10,792 nucleotides of DNA from Spirochaetales bacterium. GTDB taxonomy: Bacteria > Spirochaetota > Spirochaetia > Sphaerochaetales > Sphaerochaetaceae. The stretch is taken from positions 1 to 10,792 of the forward strand of contig JALFRH010000089.1 in assembly GCA_022785155.1 (NCBI GenBank), written 5' to 3'. The translations under genes were made by a program, and so were the position numbers. The notes below the pieces were generated by a model. It worked only from the letters and a program-made list of their open reading frames with translations, did not search any database and was not told where the DNA came from. Positions within the stretch are counted from its first letter, which is position 1, and the number at the start of each line of letters is the position of its first letter. This document shows, in pieces, positions 1-6,230 of the stretch.

Positions 1-352
1 GGCGGAAAGTGGGTCCCTTTTCATCCATGGTAATGGCGAGGGCATCCATAGGATAGGATCCCATAATTGAAAACAGGGTCTGGAAGAACCCATAGTATGC
101 ACTGATGTTGTTCCCTTTCTTATCCAAAATAGGCTTGCTGATATGGGCAAAGAAGCTTCTGTAGATAATGGAATATCCGTCGAGAATATACAGAGTCTTG
201 TCATATTCCATATCTCTCTTCTTCTCTTCGTTCTTTTTCTTTTCTTCCATTTTCTGCTCTTCTGCAGCCAGTCTTTCCCTTTCCTTCTTCTTGCCTTCAA
301 TGGCCATCAACTCAGGATCAAGATCGGCTTCACTAAAAAGAGAATCATTCAT
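1..352 (-). CDS. polA: DNA polymerase I, N-terminal part (5' nuclease domain), runs off the window
   Basis: This is the first 117 codons of a DNA polymerase I; the rest lies beyond base 1. After a charged leader, residues about 54-70 carry the 5'-3' nuclease opening (LYILDGYSIIYRSFFA), with D58 at the position of the first metal-binding Asp. Residues 110-117 read DEKGPTFR, matching the family's D-x-K-G-x-T-F-R. The family removes RNA primers and damaged DNA ahead of the polymerase. The ATG at 352 has GGAGG six to seven bases upstream and overlaps the stop of the preceding phosphodiesterase gene (ATGAATGA), so translation is probably coupled. The oddity is a Lys/Glu-rich, probably helical extension of about 50 residues before the nuclease domain; PolA usually enters this domain within about ten residues. 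An internal ATG at 211 (M48) would give a conventional N-terminus but has a weaker ribosome binding site. The assignment is secure; the exact start is less so. Confidence 0.92.
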   Translation of the reverse strand, partial: MNDSLFSEADLDPELMAIEGKKKERERLAAEEQKMEEKKKNEEKKRDMEYDKTLYILDGYSIIYRSFFAHISKPILDKKGNNISAYYGFFQTLFSIMGSYPMDALAITMDEKGPTFR

Positions 353-1115
353 CGTCAACCTCCACTGTCATTGTATCATATGAGGGCTTTGCAATTCCGT
401 TATATTTCCTCTCAATATCCACATGCTTCATAGTATGGCTGATATGTGTGAAATACACCCTCTTGGCTCCACATTTTTTTCCTATTTCACATGCCTCGCC
501 AAAAGATAAATGGGATGGATGCTTTTTTTCCATAAGAGCGTCGATTATAAGCACATCCAGATTCTCCAGATATTTCAAGTTTTCTTCTTCCCTTATATCC
601 GACACATCCGTCACATAGGCACAGTTTCCGAATCTATATCCAGTGCTCTCCACTGGTCCATGGGTCATAAAAAAAGGAATGAACTCTATTTCACCTACTA
701 AAAAGGGTACACCTTGAGACGCTATGTGGGGAGAAAGGTGGGGAAGGCCGTCGTTGGAGAAGGGCTTGAATACATAGGGATAGAGTGTCTTTATTCTATC
801 TATGGTTCCCTTGCTACCCCAAATATCCACACTCTTTTCTTCCCTATAGAAGGCCCTGAGGTCATCAAGGCCGAATAGGTGATCGGGATGGGCATGGGTA
901 TAAAGGACGCCATCCAGCCTCTCCACTCCTGATCTCAGGCATTGGAGCCTGAACTCATATCCTGTGTCTATTACAACCTTCGTATTCCCCTTTTCAATGA
1001 GAATGGATGAACGACAACGCTTGTCCTTTGGGTCCTCGGAAAGGCATACAGGGCAATGGCAGCCTATAAAGGGGACGCCACAGCTGGTGCCGGTCCCCAA
1101 CATGGTGATCTTCAT
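345..1115 (-). CDS. PhnP-like metallo-beta-lactamase-fold phosphodiesterase
   Basis: This 256-residue protein is a metallo-hydrolase with the signature of the PhnP subgroup. The N-terminal GTGTSCGVP loop is followed by a Cys cluster, C19-x-C21-x2-C24, which in PhnP helps bind a structural zinc. The catalytic motif H74-x-H76-x-D78-H79 follows, then H152, D170, H202 and H224/H227, at the spacing of the PhnP metal ligands and catalytic His. Characterised PhnP hydrolyses phosphoribosyl cyclic phosphate in phosphonate breakdown and acts on 2',3'-cyclic nucleotides in vitro. No other phn gene is visible, so the substrate here is open; a nucleotide or cyclic phosphate is a reasonable inference. The start overlaps the stop of the upstream small membrane protein (ATGA, 1112-1115) and has no clear Shine-Dalgarno, suggesting translational coupling. 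The stop overlaps the polA start by eight bases. Family confident, substrate not. Confidence 0.85.
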   Translation of the reverse strand: MKITMLGTGTSCGVPFIGCHCPVCLSEDPKDKRCRSSILIEKGNTKVVIDTGYEFRLQCLRSGVERLDGVLYTHAHPDHLFGLDDLRAFYREEKSVDIWGSKGTIDRIKTLYPYVFKPFSNDGLPHLSPHIASQGVPFLVGEIEFIPFFMTHGPVESTGYRFGNCAYVTDVSDIREEENLKYLENLDVLIIDALMEKKHPSHLSFGEACEIGKKCGAKRVYFTHISHTMKHVDIERKYNGIAKPSYDTMTVEVDDE

Positions 1116-1540
1116 TTTTTATACCAGGAGAATAGTTTTTCTGCAGAGCTCTTGGTCTCTTCATATAGCTTTGAAAAACTCTCAGGGGACATGACTTCCT
1201 TCAGATTTGAAAAGGCGCTTTGGAACTCAGGGTTCTCATAGAGCTCTTTAATGGCGTCTCCCCCTTTGGATACGGCAGAACTGATCTCCCGCACCATTTC
1301 CTTACCCTTTTCAGTGGAAAGATACTCTTCAAATACAGCCTTTTCCTCTTCTGTCATGTAATCGACTTTATAGACCAAAGATACAATGGAGTTTTCCAAG
1401 GCTTTCTCTTTGTTGAAGGCATCGCCAAAATACTTTATTGAAATATCTGGAAAAAAGAAAAATATGATCACGTATACCAACAAAGCCAGAATAATTACAG
1501 TCAGAGAGCCTCTCAAAAGGCTAAGATTCTTTTTCGCCAT
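1112..1540 (-). CDS. Small protein with one N-terminal membrane anchor, function unknown
   Basis: I do not recognise this 142-residue protein. Residues 1-12 are short and basic (MAKKNLSLLRG). They are followed by one hydrophobic helix at about 13-30 that ends in four Phe and a Pro. The remaining 110 residues are hydrophilic, charged and probably helical, with no Cys cluster or enzyme motif that I can see. The positive N-terminus suggests an inside-N, outside-C single-pass topology. The ATG at 1540 was chosen because GGAG (1547-1550) sits exactly six bases upstream; the longer frame begins with TTG at 1552 and overlaps that binding site. It is the first gene after a terminator, and its stop overlaps the next start, so it probably leads the unit that continues into the phosphodiesterase and polA. 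It looks like a real gene, but no function can be given. Confidence 0.75.
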   Translation of the reverse strand: MAKKNLSLLRGSLTVIILALLVYVIIFFFFPDISIKYFGDAFNKEKALENSIVSLVYKVDYMTEEEKAVFEEYLSTEKGKEMVREISSAVSKGGDAIKELYENPEFQSAFSNLKEVMSPESFSKLYEETKSSAEKLFSWYKK

Positions 1541-1556
1541 ATGTATCTCCAATCAA

Positions 1557-1585
1557 ATATTAACCCAGAATCATCAAAAGAAAAA
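1557..1585 (-). promoter_or_regulatory. Possible promoter for the membrane protein / phosphodiesterase / polA unit
   Basis: A -10-like TAATAT lies at 1562-1557 and a poor -35-like TTTTTC at 1585-1580, with 17 bases between. The -35 overlaps the T-tract of the preceding terminator. Something must restart transcription between that terminator and the start codon at 1540, which is the main support. The -35 is weak and the start site would fall almost on the GGAG ribosome binding site, so this is tentative; read-through of the terminator is the alternative. Confidence 0.25.
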
Positions 1586-1601
1586 CCGGTCATTGGACCG
1601 G
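1576..1601 (-). terminator. Rho-independent terminator after the outer-membrane protein gene
   Basis: On the minus strand a perfect six-base-pair GC-rich stem, CCGGTC / GACCGG (1601-1596 and 1591-1586), closes a CAAT tetraloop. It is followed directly by TTTTTCTTTT. It begins 20 bases after the stop of the beta-barrel protein gene. This is a standard intrinsic terminator and separates that gene from the downstream polA unit. Confidence 0.85.
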
Positions 1602-1621
1602 AAGTATATGGATTGTTTCCA

Positions 1622-2224
1622 TTAGAAGAAATTTGCCGTCAAACCTACAGAAACACGGGTTCTTTCAAACTTCGGGCCTATAGTGTCGAAAACAGACTGC
1701 ATTCTCTCCTGGCTCATGTTCTCCCATGTGGCCCCTGTAGGGACAGTGGCGTTTACAAGAAGGGAGAGCTTTCCGAAGTCTATTCCCATACCTGCAGAGT
1801 AGTAGAACTCTGAAGTTGAGAACACTTCTTCGGCACTCTTTCCATCCTGACCGTTATAACGCCATTCCTTTGAAATCGGATCCTTGTCTACAGAAATATT
1901 CAGGCCCAGACCTGTAGTGAAATCCAAGAAGAAGACATCGAAGCGCATTGACGCACCTAAATTGTAAGTGTAGCTTTCAAGAAGGAGATCACTGGAAAAA
2001 GCTCCTCTTATTCCACCCTGAAGCTGGAATCTCGGGATATTGAGCATTACATCAAGACCTACGTCATATTTACCAAAATCAATCTCTTCAAAGTCAACTG
2101 GAGCACTGGATTCTCCATGGACTGGAACTCCCCATGACACAGATCCTCCCAGCTGCAGCACTGAGGCAAAGATTGAAGCTGGAAGCAGAATGATTATTAT
2201 TGCCAGTATTATTTTTTTATTCAT
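1622..2224 (-). CDS. Predicted outer-membrane beta-barrel protein
   Basis: This 200-residue exported protein has a clear signal peptide: MNKK, a hydrophobic run of Ile/Leu to about residue 14, then PASIFA with likely cleavage after A20. The mature part is rich in alternating hydrophobic/polar strands and Gly (for example RFDVFFLDFTTGLGLNISV), has no Cys, and ends in VGLTANFF. A C-terminal aromatic residue is typical of proteins inserted by the BAM machinery. The size suggests a small barrel of about eight strands, perhaps of the opacity/OmpW-like type, but I cannot name a family. The start ATG at 2224 has AAGGA nine bases upstream, and a GC-rich hairpin abuts that site. The 85-base gap to nadE shows no clear terminator, so it may be co-transcribed with nadE or have its own promoter. 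Localisation is fairly sure; the specific role is unknown. Confidence 0.8.
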   Translation of the reverse strand: MNKKIILAIIIILLPASIFASVLQLGGSVSWGVPVHGESSAPVDFEEIDFGKYDVGLDVMLNIPRFQLQGGIRGAFSSDLLLESYTYNLGASMRFDVFFLDFTTGLGLNISVDKDPISKEWRYNGQDGKSAEEVFSTSEFYYSAGMGIDFGKLSLLVNATVPTGATWENMSQERMQSVFDTIGPKFERTRVSVGLTANFF

Positions 2225-2238
2225 TGTCTATATTCCTT

Positions 2239-2254
2239 GGTGGTATCGACCACC
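2239..2254 (-). promoter_or_regulatory. Leader hairpin directly before the ribosome binding site of the outer-membrane protein
   Basis: The minus strand reads GGTGGT-CGAT-ACCACC, a perfect six-pair stem with a four-base loop. Its 3' arm runs straight into the AAGGA ribosome binding site of the beta-barrel gene. It has no T-tract, so it is not a terminator. It could protect the mRNA 5' end, modulate translation, or be a protein-binding palindrome. The structure is seen directly; the role is inference. Confidence 0.45.
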
Positions 2255-2309
2255 CATAACTATATAACAACGTCAGGGCGGCTTGGTTACATTTTAGTAA
2301 AGCTTATTT

Positions 2310-4235
2310 TTATTTTCTGTGAAGTTTATATTCCTTATCCAAATCATCCAGCCATATTTGGCTGTCGGCATCCGAGGGCATTCTCCAATCGGAACGGGGA
2401 GAAAGGGTGATCGTTCCGATCTTAGGGCCGTCAGGTAGACAAGATCTCTTGAACTGCTGGTTGAAGAATCTCCTGATGAAGGTTCTCAGCCACTTATAGA
2501 TGGTGTCTTCATCATAAACCTTGTCAAAAGCATGGAGAGCCAGCCTATAGACCTTTCCCGGAGAAAAAGAGAGTCTTACTACATGATACAGAAAGAAGTC
2601 ATGAAGCTCATAAGGTCCCACAAGATCCTCTGTAACCTGGCTTATCTCCCCGTTCTTTGCAGGAAGAAGTTCAGGAGAAACAGGAGTGGCGAGAATATCA
2701 AAAAGGACCTTTGACTCCTCCTCGTTATCTGTAGTCTCCGCCATAAATCTCACCAAGTATCTTACGAGAGTCTTGGGCACTCCTCCATTTACTCCATACA
2801 TGGACATATGGTCACCATTGTATGTAGCCCAGCCCAAAGCAAGCTCCGACAGATCTCCTGTGCCGATGACCAAAGCCCCTTCCTTATTTGCCACATCCAT
2901 CAAGACCTGGGTCCTTTCTCTGGCTTGGCCGTTTTCATAGGTGACGCTGTAATCCTCCAGGCTCTGCCCGATATCCCTGAAATGGGATTTCACGCTTTCG
3001 CTGATATCCACTGTCCTGAAATCCACTTCAAGGGAGAGGGCCAAGAGCTCTGCATTGCTTCTAGTCCTCTTTGTAGTGCCGAAGCAAGGCATAGTAATGG
3101 CGATAATCCCCTTTCTGTCCAAGGAAAGCATATCGAAGGCCTTTACCGCCACCAATAGCGCCAAAGTGCTGTCCAGTCCCCCAGATAAGCCTACGACCAC
3201 CTTCTTTGCGTGGGTATGCTGCAGCCTCTTCTTCAATCCCATGGCCTGGAGGGTGAGAATCTTATTGCATCTTTCATTTCTCTTTTCAGCATTCTCAGGA
3301 ACGAAGGGATGTGGATCTATGGCTCTTGTAAGTAGAGTTTCCTCTTCTCTGAAAGAGAAAGAAATATAGGAGTATCCTTCTTCAGAAATAGGAAATGTGT
3401 TTCTCACATATCTTTCTCTTTCCAGTCTATCTGTATCGATTTCGCTTATAATAAGCTCATCCAAACTATAATCCACAGCCTTCAGTACAGTTCCGTTTTC
3501 AGCAATGACATTGCTTCCGGTGAACACCATATCCGTGGTGGATTCCCCCTCTGAGGCGTCGCTGTAGATATATGCTCCGTTGATCCTTGCAGATTGGCCG
3601 GAGACCAGGTCTCTTCTATACTCGCTCTTTCCAATCAATTCGTCGGAAGCGGAAGCGTTTACAATAAGCGTCGCCCCGGCAATGGCATGATGGGTTGAAG
3701 GAGGATCGGGAACCCAAAGGTCTTCACAGATCTCAGCAGAAATCTTCAGAGATGAGGGGATGGTGGAAGTGAGAATGATCTTGCTTCCAAAAACCACGTC
3801 TTCTCCATTGAAGTCTATAAGAAGGTTCTCCCGGACACTTGGTGTAAACCATCTCTCCTCATAAAACTCCCCATAGGTGGGAAGATTTCTCTTTGCAAAG
3901 AAGGCAAGGACGGAACCATGGTGTATGGCGGCAAGAGTATTATAGAGTTTCCCGTTGTATTTCAGGGGATATCCCACAAAAGCAAGGAGATCCAGAGACT
4001 CGGAAGCCTCCACTATATCCAACAGGGCTTTCTCTGATGACTGCAGGAGAGCGTTCTGAAAGAAAAGATCTCCAGAAGTATATCCAGTAATGGAAAGCTC
4101 AGGAAAAACCAGGACCTTCACCTTCTTTTCTTCAGCTTCCTTCATAAGAAGAATAATCCTTTCTTTGTTGAAATCAGGATTTCCCACCTTCAAAGAAGGA
4201 GACGCAGAAGCAACCTTTACAAATCCATGTCTCAT
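2310..4235 (-). CDS. nadE: Glutamine-dependent NAD(+) synthetase (EC 6.3.5.1)
   Basis: This 641-residue two-domain enzyme amidates nicotinic acid adenine dinucleotide to NAD with ATP and ammonia released from glutamine, the final step of NAD synthesis in the cytoplasm. Residues 1 to about 290 are a nitrilase-fold glutaminase with the complete triad: E46 in FPELSITGY, K115 in FFAKRNLP, and C170 in AEICEDLW. Residues from about 320 on are the synthetase, with the ATP-binding SGGLDST at 351-357 and the conserved YGVNGGVPKTLVRYLVR segment. Length and architecture match the long bacterial form, such as that of Mycobacterium tuberculosis. The ATG at 4235 overlaps the stop of the thioesterase gene (ATGA) and has GGAGG and GGAG copies just upstream within that gene, so the two are translated together. 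It is followed by an 85-base gap without a clear terminator. No missing residues seen; assignment very secure. Confidence 0.97.
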   Translation of the reverse strand: MRHGFVKVASASPSLKVGNPDFNKERIILLMKEAEEKKVKVLVFPELSITGYTSGDLFFQNALLQSSEKALLDIVEASESLDLLAFVGYPLKYNGKLYNTLAAIHHGSVLAFFAKRNLPTYGEFYEERWFTPSVRENLLIDFNGEDVVFGSKIILTSTIPSSLKISAEICEDLWVPDPPSTHHAIAGATLIVNASASDELIGKSEYRRDLVSGQSARINGAYIYSDASEGESTTDMVFTGSNVIAENGTVLKAVDYSLDELIISEIDTDRLERERYVRNTFPISEEGYSYISFSFREEETLLTRAIDPHPFVPENAEKRNERCNKILTLQAMGLKKRLQHTHAKKVVVGLSGGLDSTLALLVAVKAFDMLSLDRKGIIAITMPCFGTTKRTRSNAELLALSLEVDFRTVDISESVKSHFRDIGQSLEDYSVTYENGQARERTQVLMDVANKEGALVIGTGDLSELALGWATYNGDHMSMYGVNGGVPKTLVRYLVRFMAETTDNEEESKVLFDILATPVSPELLPAKNGEISQVTEDLVGPYELHDFFLYHVVRLSFSPGKVYRLALHAFDKVYDEDTIYKWLRTFIRRFFNQQFKRSCLPDGPKIGTITLSPRSDWRMPSDADSQIWLDDLDKEYKLHRK

Positions 4236-4657
4236 ACTCCCTCCTCATGAGAGTCCAAATGGACCAGAAGCCCTTCATACAACCCAGGGAAATCTCTTTT
4301 CAGAATAGCAGGCCTTCCTGTAGAAAGGAGAAATCCATGGCTGCTGACGGCTTCACAAACGATTACACCATCTTCATTCATCATTCTATATCCCACTTTC
4401 ATTTTGGACATCTTCAATTCCAGGATGCCCACCTCAATGGAGACTACATCTCCAAAATATGTGGAATGTTTATATTCTACGTCCAAAGACAATACAGGCG
4501 AAACCAAGCCGACACTCTCAAGTTGGGCATAACTCCAACCTATTTTATCGAGAAAATCCACTCTGGCTTCCTCCATCCATCTGATGTAGTTGGAGTGGTG
4601 GACGATACCCATTTTGTCTGTTTCGTAATAATGAACTTTGTGTTTGTAATTTGTCAT
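4232..4657 (-). CDS. Acyl-CoA thioesterase, hotdog fold (YbgC/FadM-like)
   Basis: This 141-residue cytoplasmic protein belongs to the 4-hydroxybenzoyl-CoA thioesterase group of single-hotdog enzymes, which hydrolyse acyl-CoA thioesters. The N-terminal motif is present: YYETDKMGIVHHSNYIRWMEEAR, with D14 as the usual catalytic Asp and H20/H21 after it, followed by the strand-rich half (LSLDVEYKHSTYFGDVVSIEV). Substrate preference cannot be read from the sequence. I chose the ATG at 4657, preceded by GAGG at five bases and giving the family's normal short N-terminus. A longer frame from an ATG at 4681 adds eight residues and has no good ribosome binding site. It overlaps nadE by four bases, so the two are an operon, although no metabolic link between thioesterase and NAD synthesis is obvious. 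A dyad and possible promoter lie upstream. Confidence 0.88.
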   Translation of the reverse strand: MTNYKHKVHYYETDKMGIVHHSNYIRWMEEARVDFLDKIGWSYAQLESVGLVSPVLSLDVEYKHSTYFGDVVSIEVGILELKMSKMKVGYRMMNEDGVIVCEAVSSHGFLLSTGRPAILKRDFPGLYEGLLVHLDSHEEGV

Positions 4658-4684
4658 CTTGTCCTCATGGACAATATACATTTC

Positions 4685-4724
4685 TTTATACTTTCGGGTC
4701 TACAATCAAAGGACGGAATTGTAG
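4685..4724 (-). promoter_or_regulatory. Possible promoter and operator before the thioesterase-nadE unit
   Basis: A seven-base perfect dyad, CTACAAT / ATTGTAG with an 11-base centre (4724-4718 and 4706-4700), lies just upstream of a -10-like TATAAA (4690-4685). No good -35 is present at 16-18 bases; the region where it should be overlaps the dyad. Dyads in such positions are often repressor sites, and the gene just upstream encodes a TetR-family regulator. Binding by that regulator is inference only. Confidence 0.35.
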
Positions 4725-4736
4725 GGACGGAGAACA

Positions 4737-4755
4737 CTCCCGCCATAGACGGGAG
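4737..4755 (-). terminator. Hairpin after tetR, weak terminator candidate
   Basis: The minus strand reads CTCCCG, a seven-base loop (TCTATGG), then CGGGAG, starting 24 bases after the TetR stop codon. The six-pair GC-rich stem is perfect, but it is followed by TGTTCTCCG rather than a T-run, so it would be a poor intrinsic terminator. It may instead stabilise the 3' end or allow partial read-through into the thioesterase. Confidence 0.3.
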
Positions 4756-4779
4756 GGTCTTCATTTTGGCCTGAAGGTC

Positions 4780-5415
4780 TCAGTCTTTTGAAATATACGG
4801 GGAATCCTCAACACTTACATTGTCTTTTCCTGGAACAACGGAGTACCAAGGGTTGTTTTCCTTCACAGCATACAGGAAACCACCTGCAGCAAGACCGAAC
4901 TTTGCTGCCAGTTCCTCTTCTGTAAAGGAACATAGGCCCTTTGAGCACATGGATGCCAAGCCGAACATGAAGATGACCAAGTTCTCGAAGACTTCCTCTG
5001 CAACTTGTTTTGAGCAGCCGAATACTCTCATGGCCTCCTGTGTCAGCCTTTCCCTATGTCCCTCCTCTTCTATTAGATCACGAAGGGTCTTGGTGTCCTT
5101 CTGCCTCAGGAAAAGGTAGTTGTAGAGATTAGGCTCCTTTATGGAGAACATGACATATTCTATGGCAAAGCCTTTGAAAGGAGGATTCTTGGAAAGGCCT
5201 CTATCCACATATGTGTCATATATGGCCCTTATTCTATCTGTGAGAGCCTTCTCCAATGCATCCATTGATGGAAAGTGGGTAAAGATTGTAGCAGGAGCAG
5301 TACCCAATCTCTTTACAAGATTCCTTACAGAGAGAAACTCCTCACCTTCTTCCCTGATAATCGCCACAGCAGTGTCAATTAGTTCTTCTTTTGTGTATTT
5401 TGGTCTTCTTGGCAT
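4780..5415 (-). CDS. TetR/AcrR-family transcriptional regulator
   Basis: This 211-residue DNA-binding protein has the TetR layout. Residues about 7-52 form the N-terminal three-helix domain, with YTKEELIDTAVAIIREEG leading into the helix-turn-helix LSVRNLVKRLGTAPATIFTHF (about 28-48). The rest is helical and variable, and contains FSIKEPNLYNYLF (about 90-102), similar to the WHG-type ligand-binding C-terminal domains of this family. Members usually repress nearby genes until a small hydrophobic ligand binds. The ATG at 5415 is eight bases after the stop of the DUF4097-type gene and has AGGTG upstream, so it is the last gene of the phosphatase operon. Likely targets are its own operon or the thioesterase-nadE unit downstream, whose upstream dyad is a candidate site. 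The ligand is unknown. Family secure, target inferred. Confidence 0.92.
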   Translation of the reverse strand: MPRRPKYTKEELIDTAVAIIREEGEEFLSVRNLVKRLGTAPATIFTHFPSMDALEKALTDRIRAIYDTYVDRGLSKNPPFKGFAIEYVMFSIKEPNLYNYLFLRQKDTKTLRDLIEEEGHRERLTQEAMRVFGCSKQVAEEVFENLVIFMFGLASMCSKGLCSFTEEELAAKFGLAAGGFLYAVKENNPWYSVVPGKDNVSVEDSPYISKD

Positions 5416-5423
5416 AACATCAC

Positions 5424-6230
5424 CTATATCTCAAGTATTTTAACATCTCCGTTGACAGATTCAATATTCCACACATAATCTCCATTTCCAACAATGAAGA
5501 TATCGTCGCCTTTTATCCTACCGGAGAATTCTGAATCCAATGAACCATTTATACTATTTCTTTTGAGGGTAAATGAAGAGTCTGAAGGAAGAGAAATCGT
5601 AATATTGCTGTTCACACTTTCAAAGCTCAGCTCTTCCGGCCCCTTCTTACCCACATATATCGTTACGTCGCCGTTTACTGTATTTCCATCAATACTTGAA
5701 AGATAGTCGCAGTTTACGTCCAAGTAGCCATTTACACTCTGCCACTCCAATTCCCTTATATTGGACAAAGCCACTTCACTATCTGCAGAAACCACTTCTA
5801 TGTCGATTTCATCCAGAGTCCAGGAGGAAGGCACCAAAATCACCAGATTCTTCTTCAGGTTATCCAAATCAAGTTTCTTACCGGCCTCTGCATACTGGAT
5901 GATAACTTCGTCTCCATCCTTCTTCCATCTAAGCTTCAGCTCTTCCTTCAGCGTCCCTTCCTCCACTTCGTCTTTAATGGAGAGGGTATCGCCACTGTAC
6001 TGGGAGACCTTCACTTTGCCATTCAGCCAATTGGCTTTAATCTTATATACCTTTGAAGATATTTCAGTATCCCCGACTTTATAGGATTTGGCGTCATCGT
6101 AGTTGAAGTTGGCTCCCGATGAGGTGACGGCAACCCTATTCAACACACTGCCCAGAATAACTCCGACAATTACTGCAGCCACTATTACAAGCACAAAAAC
6201 AATAAGACAAATCAATAATATCCTTTTCAT
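5424..6230 (-). CDS. Membrane-anchored DUF4097-type beta-solenoid protein
   Basis: A 268-residue protein with a single hydrophobic helix (about 4-27) after MKR, and no lipobox or clear cleavage site. It is probably anchored in the inner membrane with the rest outside the cytoplasm. From about residue 55 the chain is all beta-like. It repeats a turn [ST]-[VI]-N-[GS] at about 165, 184, 205, 226 and 258, for example SVNGYLDV, TVNGDVTI and SVNGDVKI. Such repeats with an extracytoplasmic placement match the DUF4097 'putative adhesin' family, whose molecular role is not established; members often sit beside transcriptional regulators. The start ATG at 6230 overlaps the stop of the phosphatase (ATGA) and has GGAG seven bases upstream. 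An in-frame GTG at 6236 would put that site too close. It lies between the phosphatase and the TetR gene. Family moderately sure, function unknown. Confidence 0.8.
   Translation of the reverse strand: MKRILLICLIVFVLVIVAAVIVGVILGSVLNRVAVTSSGANFNYDDAKSYKVGDTEISSKVYKIKANWLNGKVKVSQYSGDTLSIKDEVEEGTLKEELKLRWKKDGDEVIIQYAEAGKKLDLDNLKKNLVILVPSSWTLDEIDIEVVSADSEVALSNIRELEWQSVNGYLDVNCDYLSSIDGNTVNGDVTIYVGKKGPEELSFESVNSNITISLPSDSSFTLKRNSINGSLDSEFSGRIKGDDIFIVGNGDYVWNIESVNGDVKILEI

Noticed and set aside
143..433. Plus-strand open frame of 96 codons
   Set aside because: It is antisense to the start of polA and the end of the phosphodiesterase gene; its Phe/Leu/Ser-rich product is the mirror of the Lys/Glu-rich extension.
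1541..1552. TTG start at 1552 for the small membrane protein
   Set aside because: The ATG at 1540 has GGAG at ideal spacing, and the TTG overlaps that site.
2259..2264. TATAGT -10-like box before the outer-membrane protein gene
   Set aside because: No acceptable -35 was found at 16-18 bases, so it was not listed as a promoter.
4247..4774. Plus-strand open frame of 175 codons
   Set aside because: It lies antisense over the thioesterase and the gap upstream of it, has no recognisable domain, and the minus-strand gene has clear family motifs.
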